NCBI GenBank assembly: GCA_014058105.1
Contig: JACGCM010000440.1
Coordinates: 1,178,001 to 1,242,000, forward strand
Source: Kingdonia uniflora
Taxonomy: Eukaryota > Streptophyta > Magnoliopsida > Ranunculales > Circaeasteraceae
DNA: 64,000 bases
Direction of reading: 5' to 3'
In this document: piece by piece, positions 1 to 12,200 of the stretch
Position numbering within the stretch: position 1 is the stretch's first letter
How the letters are laid out: every line of letters begins with the position of its first letter
The notes under the pieces: model-generated
Seen by the model: only the letters and a program-made list of their open reading frames with translations
Databases searched by the model: none
What the model was told of the DNA's origin: nothing
Position numbers and translations under genes: made by a program

Positions 1-214
1 GTAATTCGCAACCAATAAACGATTTTCAGGAGAGATACTTGGCGGGACATACTTCACAAGCTTTGCTTCAAACTCATGCTCCTTGATCCACAAAAGTCTC
101 CCCATATCAATAATGTCCTTGCACATCAACCCCAATACTGCCCTCTCGACTGCAGTCAAACTCTTCACAATTTCTTCAACCCCACTAACATTTGAAGCAG
201 AATCTTTCTTCTCA
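1..214 (-). CDS. TRM13: TRM13 exon 9, C-terminal part, runs off the window
   Basis: After the acceptor CAACAG the reading frame gives 71 open codons, including AVLGLMCKDIIDMGRLLWIK and VKYVPPSISPENRLLVA. This matches the TRM13 C terminus, which ends shortly after the SPEN/LEN-LL block in homologues. It is separated from exon 8 by 9,427 bp of transposons, yet the split Ile codon rejoins correctly. Confidence 0.9.
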
Positions 215-3200
215 CTGTTGCAACAGCAGCAAGGTAACTATGTTAAATAAGGATTAAAGAGTAAAAATATAATATTCATACTGCTTGCAAGTAAGAACAG
301 GTAGGAGTTTTCTTTTTATTTTTTTATTTTTTGGGAAAGTACAGTCATTTAGATGATTGTAGATAGGGATAAGTTTTTCTTCGACAGTAAATTGTGTGGT
401 AAATAAAAATTAGGGACAGGATCAAAAGTGGGTCTCAGAAGTAAAATACTAAAGGAGGTAATTCCAAGTTTTCAACGAGTGATGTGGTTTGTGTTCTCTC
501 AGAAGGCTTCCTATTTATGGAGGTTTGGGAGATAGAAATATCTATAACACCCTTGGATCTAGAGGGCCCACCAACCATCTTTGAAACAATGTGGTTGTTC
601 TTTATCCTGCAAAAGTGTCGAACATGTGTAAGTGTACAAAGATCCTTGTTAATACTTTAGATCTCCAACCACTAGATTACTAGTGGTGAGATCACCCCTA
701 GCTCTGTACGAGACCATAAGAAGAGGATGTTATTAGTAAAGTGTATAAGAGGCCGTAATACATTCCTGATGGGTTTACCTCTTTCATATGGGACTAAACC
801 TTGTATTCCTCTGCTCTTATTCTTAGAATAAGGAAGGAGGGATAAAGATATTTATGGTGCAACGATTTGGGTCTACAAAATGCGCCTCATTGGCTGGCTA
901 CTGCACCAACTGACATGAGTGCAGGCAGAGGTCCATTAAACGACATGGACTATTGTGTTGCGCCCTGAGATCCATTTTTCATGACTAGGGCTGCTTCTGG
1001 AACAGATCGGATCGGATCGGAAAAATGAATATTGGAAAATTTTCCAATTTTTTTCGGAAATAATTTTTTGTTCCAATTCCATTCCATGCTTTTTCGAAAA
1101 TCAGCAAACTATTCCGAAATTGGGAAGACTGGAATTTCGGGAAAATCGGAAATTCAAAAGAATTGGAAATCAAAAAAATTGGAAGAAATTGAATACGCAT
1201 TTTATCGATACCTACAAGTTTTTTTTTCCTTCAAGTGGAACTAATAATAATCACCATTACAACATCTTCAATAGTTTATGTATGTTTATTTTGTGTTACT
1301 TTAGAAAGAGAGGGGAAAATAGAATAAAGATAGAAGTTTTACGTTTTGGGTAAAACTTTTGATATTGACCATTTTCGGATGTTATCTTCAACTTCCTTGT
1401 GATGGGTGGTGTCAAACATAATAGGAAAAATTACATTTAGTACCTCATACTTCTAAAAACTACAACAAGACCTATTTTTGAAGTTTTGTTACATTTAATA
1501 CCCTATTGTTTTATAATGCCCGGACTATCCCTATTTTGATTTTTTAAAACACTAAATTCAATACTTCACCGGTTGTAACAGGTCCACAAAAATAGATCTT
1601 CTCCACAGTGTTTCTTCTTCCCCGGCTTATCTCTTTTCTAAGGTTTCTACAAAAACCAAAAAATATGGAACTGATGCATTATGATCTAAAAGCAAATTTA
1701 AAAAAGATTTTGATCTTGGTAGGTCTTAACCTAATATTCAATACTTACAGATCTCAAAGAGCATTGTGCATTTACTCAAACTTTGGGTTTAATGAATTGG
1801 TGATACTTGAATACCATTAATTGTTTGTGAAAGGTACTGTTCATGATCTTCTCTTTTCCTTGTAAATCATATATATTATCAATACTTAATTTGATCAAAA
1901 ACTAAAGGATACCTTTAAAACCCTATTATTCTTTATACGACCTTTTAAAATTGCATAAAGTAGTTTTGAATTCTTTTAAAATTCTATTCCCCCTTATTTT
2001 TTATTTAATTAAACTTTTGCAGTGCTTCTTACTCGTTAATATAGGAGATGGAGGGTCCGAGCAGCCTTCTTATGGGAAATGATGAGCAAATCCAATTAGA
2101 AAGGTCAGTTGCTAGTATTTTTGAGGTTATGGGGTAACTAGTTTTTATTTATTATTATTTTTAACAACAAAAAATATAAATATTAATTTCAGTGTTGACG
2201 ATGATCATATGAGTTCGAGTTCTGAATATACAAGTGGTAGTGGAGAGAGTGAAAATGAGGAATTAATGTCGATTGAAGGTCTTGTTGACATTGAAATTTA
2301 ATACCGGATCGAGCACCTTTTCCGATTGCATTAGGCCACTAGTTCAAAGATGCACATGGGTTTCGTAATATTATAATTGACACTGTTATCAAAGTTGGAT
2401 TTGAGATAAAATTTCTTAAGTTTGCAAGGAATCGTGAAGGGCTATATGTAAAGGAGATGATTGTAAATGCACATGGCTAATTTATGCGACTAGTATGCAA
2501 GATACTAATAAGGTTCGGGTCAGGACGCTTAGAGATGAATATACATATCTCAGACTTGATTCAAGAGGCAATAAAATGGCAGCTTCGGAGTGGGTTAGCA
2601 ATATGGTAATTGGGATGGTTCGTGAGTATCCCGACTTAGCCTAAACAAATTGTTACTTTCATCAAAACTCAATTTAACATCGAGATAAAATATATGACAG
2701 CTTGGAGAGCAAAGGATAGATGTTTAACCCGTATTCACGGCTCTTGGGCTAGTGTTTATCAAAAACTTGAAGATTATATTAGGTGCTTGGCAAGGACAAA
2801 CATGGGAGCTATTGCAACGATATAATTTCAAGAGTGTAATCCTAGTGGCAAAACACTATACCAGTTAATTGTAGAAGGTTTCATTGATTATTCATTGCTT
2901 ATATGACATCTATACTAGGTTTTATTCATGGATGTCGACCGCTTATTTTTATTGATGGTACACATATTAAGCAAGGGTGTATGGGAGTAATTCTTACTGC
3001 AATAGGAGTGAATGCAAATAATGGCATGTTTTCGATTGCAATTGCCGTTGTTGAAGTAGAGTCGAAAACAACTTGGGAGAAGTTTTTTTACCAGTTTCGG
3101 CATGTATTACTTCAGCATCCAAATTATAATCATATGACTATAAACTCAGATAGGCTATGCGGGTTAGATGGTCCAGTGAGTGATTATTTTCCAGAGGCTA

Positions 3201-6200
3201 AACATGGGAGATGTACGTGGCATTTTGCACAAAATATGCAGAAGAAAAAAATGGCAGTAAAATCATAAAGTTTCACTTTTGGCCGATTGCTAAAGCATTT
3301 ACAATTGTTGAGTATGTACTTCTCGCTAAGTTAGAAACTTTTAATAAGTCTGCTACTGATTGGATTTGAGCTAGTAATCCAGAAACTTGGCATGGTTGAT
3401 GAACTTCCAACATGGCTGAGATTTACAATAATTGGATTTTGGCTGCAAGGTATTTGCTAAAAGTAAAACCTTTATTTTTCATTGTTTTAAGTTAAAATGA
3501 CATTTGCTGACATATAATATTTTTGTAGGTTTCTACCTATTTTTGCTATGTTAGAGTCAATACGGTTTTTGTTGATGAAATTATTTTGCGTTAGACGAAA
3601 TGAGGCGATTCAAATTTGCAAAAACTTTACACTGTATGCAGAGGCTACAAAAAAGTCAAAAGATTATCGTTCATTCGAGTAGTGACATTTTATATGAGAT
3701 TTGAGACACGAATAACTGGGGTTTCGAAGTGGACTTATCGAACAAAACTTGTACATGCTTGGGTTGGCAAAGATTGTGTCTATCATGATCACATACTACT
3801 TCTGTTTCCATTCACACTGCTAAAGGAAGGTCACTTTATGAATTTTGCCATCCGTACTATTCTACAGAACTTTATCGTTTAGCTTATCGTGACCAAATTG
3901 ATCCCGTCTTGTCAAATTCACTAGAAGTGATCGAGGAGGATCTAGGGAGTGTTTTTTTTTAAATTTTGACCAAGTCGTTCGAACTACTTGAGGTCTATTC
4001 GAACAAATTTTTCTTTCTGTTCGAATAAACAGGCGTCCGAGGTGTTTTATTCGAATACACTTTTCTGTTCGAACAGAGACTTGTTCTGTTCGAACAGAGG
4101 CGCGATTCAACCTAATATTAGGGCGTTTAAGGGCATAATTATCCTATTTTGTAACTAGGAACTTGTAACCCTTATAAAATGGGTAAGACTAGGCAAGATT
4201 AAATGATGTTAGATCAATGCAAATTCAAAGAGATAGACATAGGGTTTGAGAGGAATTCGATTGCAATTGATTTCGATTAAGCAATTGAAGCTCTAAAAGG
4301 AAATTCTCCCACCAATTGTGTGTTCTTCGTATTAATTTTTATAATTAGGGTTTCGTATTGTGGATTAAATGGTATCAGTTTTCCAGTTACGATTCTCGGG
4401 GGTGATTGTGGTTTATGGTCTCTACACGTGACTATCTCAAGCAAACGAAGAAGAAGCTAGTGAGTCTGTTGAAGATTTACCGAAAACCTAACTCGAAAAA
4501 GGACAATTTGGAGATGGGTGATTCCGAAGATCGATTCACGACTTTAGAAACGAAAGTTTCCGATCTAACTACTACTCTAGGGGAGTTGGTAGAACAATTA
4601 CGTCTCACGAACCTCGCACAAGCTTCCGCTTCGGTGAAACTACGAATACGCTCAAAGAATAAAGGGGTTGTGGAGGAGGATAGAGACGGGGGTAACGAGG
4701 AGGTAGATAGTGATTATAGTGATGCCGAATCCGTCGAGGAGCGATCGGTTATTGGTAAGTTAACGAATCCTATGCGTAATCTTCGTATCAATTTTAAAAT
4801 TGAAATTCCGGTATTCGACGGTTTAATCGATGCCGAGATGTTGGATAATTGGTTATATAGGTTGGAGACCTATTTTTCTATTTACGAATATTCCAATGCT
4901 CAAAAAATTTGTTTCTCTACATTGAAATTCGCAAGTCATGCACTCACGTGGTAGAAGTCCTATCGGAAACGCCACGAAGTAGGAAGTTTGAGTTGGAAAG
5001 AATTCAAGGTGTTAGTGAGGAAGCAATTCTATCCAATTGGGTATGAACAAGAGCGATGGTACAAATGACACAATTTGCGGCAAAAGTTTGAGCAATCCGT
5101 ACAGTATTACACTACGGCGTTTCATAACCAAGCTTTGGTTTTGGACATCGATGTGGACGAGTATGAGGTGTTCATGAAGTACACGAGGGGTTTGTCGGAG
5201 TCCATAAGAAGAGAGTTGAAGCTCTTTACTGTGGCCAATATCGAAGACGCTACCGTGAAGGCAATAGCTATTGAAGGCAACTACTTGAAGAGTAACAAAG
5301 AAGACGACAAGAACAAGTCGGGGTACAAGTCTAGTTGGAAAAACGAGCATAAGGGAGAGTCCAAAGGAGATGGGTCTTCGTCTAAGGAGAATTATTGCAG
5401 TCATTGTAAGGCGGGTGGCAGGGGCGGAGCCACATGAGAACCAGTGGGGGCACATTTTTTTTTAAAAGGTTAGTTATGTAATTATTTTGAGTATAGGTTA
5501 AGAAAAAAAAACTCTGCATACACAACTCTTCCTTTCCTCTCTCCTATGCGATTTAGCCATTTAGGGTTTTTGTTCTTCCTTTAAATGTGTATCTCTTATT
5601 GATTGAAGGCAAATTTGGGGTTTTAAAATTATTTGGGATTTCATAATCGAGGCAGAGCTTTGTTCTAATTTTTGTGCAGTTTCAGAGTTGAATGGGTAAA
5701 ATTTCTCACCATTAGGATGTTTAATTTTTCTTTGCAATTTCTTCTTAATACTATCTTGTCTATGCAACTACTGTGGTTGTGCTTGGTTTGTAGCACTGGG
5801 CTGCAATTTTGTTTATTTATTTTTAGAGACAATTATCACATGGCTTTGAATCTAATTTATAGCATACTGTGGAGATAGATTATGTAGTGTATGTTGAGGG
5901 GTTAGGGAACTTGAGGAAGAAATTTAATGGTTTTATATTTCTTAAGCTTTTACAACTGCTTGAGGAATTAGGAATGCTTTGATATATCTCATATATTAAA
6001 GCTATCTATTTCAATAAACGGTGATTGATTTGCAAGCTATCTATTCTTATACCAATCAGTGTTCTCTCTCTATAATCAGATATATATGCTTACTGTACAA
6101 GGAAGCTTAAAATGATAGTTATCATTCAAATGTTGGAGGACAAAATCCGTAATTTATTTTGTTGGATTCCATGTATATATCTAGGTATTTGTCCCTATAT

Positions 6201-9200
6201 GAATATAGAAGAAAGCCATCGTAGTTTATGTACTATTAACAAAACAAATAACGAGTTGACATACTAGAGATTAACAACAAGTTTGTTGTATCCATCTGCC
6301 CCAATTTTTTTTTTGGGGGGGCTACCGCCCCCAAACCCCCCAAAAATTATTGCCTCCCCTAACCAATAATCCTGGCTCCACCACTGGCGGGTGGGCATAT
6401 TTTACATAAATGTTGAAAACTTCACCCAAAGCTTAGCCTAAAGGAGGAGAAAAGCAAGAAAAAGAGATATGTAATAGCCGCAACAGTTGTTAACCTCCCG
6501 GATTTAGATCAAACGAATCCTAAGCTTACATTTATGTTTCAGCAGAATTTGCCTACCAAGGAGAGTCGGGAAGAACTTTTTCATGTCAGTAGAAGCAGAG
6601 CTTAGTCGAGGCCATTGTTAATCCGAGTAGTCAGAAAAATTTGATTTCTAAGGCATTGGTGAAGAAGATGGGTTTGATTACTACAACTCATCCTAAGTCG
6701 TATGGTTTGGGGTAGATTCAGAAAGATGCGAATTTGATGATCACGAAGCAGTGCACATTCAAGTTTGCGATCACTGAAAGGTTTATTGACAAGGTGATGT
6801 GTGAGGTAGTTCCTTTAGGTGTGTGTCAGGTCATCTTGGGTAGCCCTTATCTTTGGGACCGAGATGCGATTCATTACCGTAGAGCTCGCAAGTATCGTCT
6901 AGTGAAGGAGGGAAATGAGTTCCATATCAATGCTTGTAAGGAGCATGACACCACAAATAATTTAGTAACGGCGACTCAGGTGAAGCGGTTGGTTAATGCG
7001 AGCGGCAAGTTTATGTTATTAGTTCGACCGGTTCAAGAGGGTATGTCGGCTAGTATGTTGTCTACAATGACAACGTCTTATATGCAACAAACCGACATGG
7101 AGAAGTTGCACGAGGAGGTTGTGGTGCATTCTGATCACAGACTGTTCCAGATTTTAGCTACAACAAGCTCGCCAAATGAAGGGGATGTCGTATCTCCAAC
7201 AATTCCCCTTGATTATCAAGTATAAGAAGGGAGTTGACAACAAAATGGCTGATAGGTTATCTCGACCCCCATTACCAACTACTTCCGCTATGTTAGTAGC
7301 CATGCAGATACAGCCTATTGTTCCGTCAGAGTATGTTGCAAGATATGATGATCCCAAGGGGCATAGTGTATTTCGTCGAAAGTTGCTGCAAGGCAGGACA
7401 CGTGAGTATGAATTAGATTTGCCACCATTTATGCAGATGTGCTTGGTGATTAATGCCGAACATTTGAAGCTGTTTGAGCCGTCTCTTTTAGATAAATACT
7501 TTACAATTGACACTCGCCTACCGTCAGTTGATGACTTATGGATGGAAATAGGAGATCCATTATAGGAAGATGGTATTCTAGAGAAGAAAGTTCATGCTAC
7601 ACGACAAGGTGGTATTGAGTCGTTCCGAGTTGGGAAGAAGGGTCAGCTACCTAGTAAGTCAAAGTGGTACAGCAGGGAAATGAGCATAGCCGCATTCCCA
7701 CATCTCCAGTAAGTCAAAGTGGTACAGCAGGGAAATGGGCATAGCCGCATTCCCACATCTCCAGTTCTCGCTTGAGCAGGAGCTCAAGGCTCTTAAAAGG
7801 GGGAGCCATGATCCAGGAGGATTTAAGAGAGTTTTTTTCGAATTTTGACCAAGTTATTCGAACGAGATTTAGAGTCGTTCGAACGACTTGAGGTCCATTC
7901 GAACAGACTTTTCTTTATGTTCAAATAAACAGGCGTCTGAGGTGTTTTATTCGAATACACTAATTGTCTGTTCGAATACACTTCTCTGTTCGAACAGAAC
8001 AAGTTCGAACAGAGGCGTGATTCAGCCTAATATTAGGGCGTTTAAGGGCATAATTATCCTATTTTGTAACTAGGAACTTGTAACCTTTATAAAAGGGGCA
8101 AGGCTAGGCAATATTAGATGATGTTAGATCAATGCAAATTCTAAGAGAGAGACTTAGGGTTTGAGAGGAATTCGATTGTCATTGATTTCGATTAAGCAAT
8201 TGAAGCTCTAAAAGGGAATTCTCTCACTAATTGTGTGTTCTTCGCACTAATTCTTATAATTAGGGTTTCTCAATTCGTATTGTAGATTAAGAAGGATTAG
8301 TTTTATCTAAAGATATTATACTACTAAAGAAAAAGCGAAGAGTCGTCCAAAAGTTAAGAGAAGAATGTCTGAAGTTGGAAAGGATCAAAGAGTAATGCAT
8401 TGCTCAATTTGTAAGGAATCCGAACATACGAAAATACGATGTGGTGATAATCCATCATGATACACAAGGCTTGCTGTACCTTTTTGTGTTTTCCATTTTC
8501 ACTAAATTAGTTTTGGATTGGCTTCTCTTATTTTTATTTTTATTTAGTTTCAATAAAGACACCAGTGACTCTCTTCTTCTTTTGGTTCCATTATTAAGTT
8601 CAATAAAGACATACGTGATGATTGACTCTCTTTCGGTTATGTTATTATGTTCTTTTGGCTTCGTTATTTTAACCGTTTAAAGCGCAAATATTGTTGTGTA
8701 TATGGTTTCTTCTCCTTACTCGTCACTTTCATTTCAGTCCAAATCAAACAAATGCTTGCGAGATTACTCAACCGTGTTCAAGCACAATCAATTGAGCATT
8801 GTATTTATGCTGGAATAAGGAACTATGAGAAAAATAAGGAGAATAAAATGCATGAGTATTTTTTCCTACCTGCTGAACAGGTTTCAAGTAATAGAATTGA
8901 ATTTTGAATAAAAAGACATGGGCAATTTTTTTATATTTTTTGATTGGTGTGGACATGGGTAAATTTGGTATTATAGAATTTTGAGGTACTAAATGTAACA
9001 AAACTTCAAAAATAGGGTCCTATCGTAGTTTTTAGAAGTATGAGGTACTAAATGTAATTTTTAGGGTACTTCAGACCTTGTACAAAAATTCCCTCTTATT
9101 TTGTGTTACTTTAGAAAGAGGGGAAAATAAAATAAAGATAAAAGTTTTACGTTTTGGGTAAAACTTTTGATATTGACCATTTTCGGATGTTATCTTCAAC

Positions 9201-12200
9201 TTCCTTGTGATGGGTGGTGTCAAACATAATAGGAAATTTTGGATCAATATATAATCGGATATTTCGGATCATAACGGATTGAAAAATTTGGAAAATCGGA
9301 ATTATAAAACTACTTCCAATTCCTATCTAAGTTTTTTTGCGGAAAAATCGGAAATAGGAAATTCAATATAGGTTCCGAAATAGGAAAAAATCGGATTGGA
9401 AATCGGAAAAATCGGATCGATCGGAAAAACTTGCAACCCTATTTATGACAATCATGTGGTACCTAGTAGTGATGTGATGCATCTTAATGTGCTTAGGTAG
9501 TACCTAGCGACCTAGTAGTATAACACTCATTTTGGTTCTTTTAAAACTTAAATGCATTATTCTTTTTAGGAAAGGTGGGTTTCCTCATTTCTCACAATCT
9601 ATACTTGGTAAACAAAGTAAGCTTTAGAGATTTTTGCTTACATGGGCTTCAGACATTGTCCCTGATCAACAATATCAGAAAGGTCTGAACCGTGATCTGC
9701 ATCAACTGACCAGCTGGTGAACCATGTGATTGCATGAAAATCATCTTTTGTAACACCCAGTTTGGAAAAGTAATTTTTATCTGTAAGCATCAGACAAATG
9801 ATGTAACAGCTTACATAAGAATATCCAAAACCAACACAGAGACATTAGCAACCATAGTATTAGACAACAATTGACTCTATTTGTAACTAAAATTCATACA
9901 ACCATTTGGTATGAGATTAAGATAGTACTTATGTAGTGCTTCCATTGGCAGAGATGATGACAGCATGTTGCAATGGCCAGGCCTTTAAGAGAACAACAAT
10001 CCCTTTTAAGTACACCCTTCTCTTGGCTACATTGTCGGCGAAAGCAACACCTTAATGTCAAATCTGTATCGACAATATAGATGGACAAATGTTGCAATAA
10101 ATCCCTAGTTTCTTCAAATTAATATAATCTTCTACAAGTTTACTATGACACATAATCTCTTGATTCTTATAATATTTCATCACCTGTTGCAGGTCCACAA
10201 AGATGTTTCCCAATGGCAAGGTAAGGAAGACCCCTCAGAGATTCCACGGCATTTAAGTCCAAATCCTCAACTGCAATGTGAAAGTTTTCAAGAGTGAGAA
10301 AAAAATGTAAGATTTGAGTACATGACGTTTCATAACATTTTGTAACATAATGTGTTATTTACCTATGTTGTGATATTGATATATCAATAAAAGTGCATGA
10401 TGTAATTATCTATGGATCAGTTAAAAACATCTACTTGGAATTTGAAATTACAAAACATGAATGCCGTCTATCGACACGGGATTTAGCTTTGGGTTAAAAT
10501 CTTGATTACTTAACAGAGCCTATCTAGTGAAGTGGCAAATATCCTTGTAAATCGAGGTAGAGTTCTCTAACAGCTTGGAACTGTGTGATGATTCATTTTT
10601 GTTTCTCCCTTTGGGTTTGTGTTTTTGTCACCATCCCACGTGAAATGATTCACAACCTGATGCCTGGATGATTTATTGCACTTAAAATAAAGACATTACG
10701 CCATTTAAAGTACAATAGACAGAAGAACTGCAAATGTACAGAGGCTGCAAAGTGAGATCCGACCATGTCACTCAGATAATATGAACCAATTAGGCTGACG
10801 ACTATCTTAGAAGCCTGGCCAGGTGTTAGCAATAGTACTGAATCTTGCCAAATATATCTTGCAATTCGTCTGGTCCAATACATAACATGTCATTAGAAAG
10901 CAAATATTCTAATCAATAAGAAAATAAAATGAAAACATAGGTATATGATGTTGGAAGAGTTTTTCAAGCTATGCCACTTTTGTTTATGTAAAGGAAAATG
11001 GCAGCTGTAGAGTTAGTAGAAGACTAGAAGTTGAGGGTAAAGGAGACATATGAGCATATATAATAAATATTGCTCCATTTCGATTGTCTTGTGAAGATGG
11101 CTCTAGTTCCCGTGGAAGCGCTTCTCAGGAAGCTACAGAAACTATGGCAGAGATGGTCGGCATTTGGGAGGGCCTCTACCCTCCTGCACCAATTGTTATA
11201 AGTTCTTTTTGTTGATTTTATTACTACTTGCACATCCATGAAAAATCAACATAGCTAATCAGGTTACAAGCTCAGAGCACAAATATCACAAAAATCTATT
11301 GGCAAAGATGCAGGAACAACTGGAGAATTTGAAGAAAGTACTCACTCAGGCAGATTAAGGTAAAAACCGGTCTAGATACTCCTAGCTGAAAATTATTCAC
11401 AGATTTCTGTTCTTCAAATACTTCATCCATGTCATCTTAGCAGAGTTCTAAATTAAAGGTTGGATTTGGTATTTGTTGCTTCAATTTTAGGATGTCTACC
11501 TTTCCAATCTCATAGATTCACCAGTATCCATTTGAATTAACATGTGCTAGTCAACTGTATTAACACCAACACCCCCACCCCACCACCACCAGCCGTGTAA
11601 GCAGCTTGTTGCTGGTCTTCCAGGCATATGCAACTCTCAACAGGCAACATCTTTTCAGTCCGGTAAAAGGTACCTACAATTAGTTTTATGCATATTCAAG
11701 TCTTTTTATGTTTCTAAACTTTTTAAAATTAAGTATTTTTACATTTTTCTTCAATGAGAAGGTAGAGGGCGGCCATCTCGAGGCTAATAACCACATTTTA
11801 TAACTAAGTTGTGTTTTTAAGAGAAAGAGCAGTGACATAGTTTTTTTACCAGATCAACATCCATCCTAATCTAACATTCATAAAAATTAAGCACAAAGAT
11901 GCACTACAATGGCATAAAATGTGCAGGCAATAATAGAATCGTGAAACATACTTACTGTCAATTCTTAAGCGCTCTAACGTCAAGCTCTCTTTTTGCCGAA
12001 GACTCCTATCAGCCTAGATGTTCCATTAAAATATCAAAGAACAAAGATATAGTTTAAACCAATCAAGTGACAGCATAGTGAAATAATCAAATATATTAGG
12101 GAAGGAATTTTCGTACAGGGCCTAAACTTTCTTTAGAATTACATTTTGCACCTCAAAGTTTTGTAAACTACAAGTGGACCCTATTCTCAAGTATTAATTT

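Larger units (their letters stand above)
3950..8290 (+). mobile_element. Internally deleted Ty3-type LTR retrotransposon inside the MULE
   Basis: LTRs of about 420 and 460 bp lie at 3950-4368 and 7830-8290. A TGGTATCAG primer-binding site for initiator tRNA-Met begins at 4370, right after the left LTR. The inside holds gag, a protease fragment and the tail of RNase H; most of RT and the integrase core are missing. LTR termini are not clean TG/CA and I could not fix a target duplication. The lineage is uncertain; gag and the Met-tRNA site fit a chromovirus-like group. Confidence 0.8.
1429..9095 (+). mobile_element. Degenerate autonomous Mutator-like element (MULE)
   Basis: The left end (AAAATTACATTTAGTACC) and the right end are long inverted repeats of about 100 bp sharing blocks such as CTCATACTTCTAAAAACTAC and TTGAAGTTTTGTTACATTTA. 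The right end carries about 35 further terminal bases that the left end lacks. Inside is a MuDR-type transposase pseudogene interrupted by a Ty3 retrotransposon. The same inverted-repeat family bounds the smaller element in intron 4. Confidence 0.75.
986..9441. mobile_element. Outer hAT-type element in TRM13 intron 8
   Basis: The left end starts TAGGGCTGC and the right end, read on the minus strand, starts TAGGGTTGC. They are flanked by 8-bp duplications TTCATGAC (978-985) and TTTATGAC (9442-9449), as expected for hAT elements. The element's own sequence (986-1428 plus 9237-9441, about 0.65 kb) consists of degenerate repeats of the CGGAAAAATCGGA type and has no transposase, so it is non-autonomous. 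The rest is a Mutator-like element inserted into it. Confidence 0.65.

Noticed and set aside
985..1353. Three overlapping 70-77-codon ORFs on both strands
   Set aside because: They lie in degenerate GGAAAATCGGA-type repeats of the outer hAT end; composition is low-complexity.
8441..8907. 79- and 86-codon hydrophobic ORFs inside the MULE
   Set aside because: AT-rich sequence after the transposase tail; no homology seen and they overlap in different frames.
9894..10097. ORF on minus taken as a separate 67-residue gene
   Set aside because: Only its middle part (9929-10063) is real, as exon 7 of TRM13; both ends run into introns.
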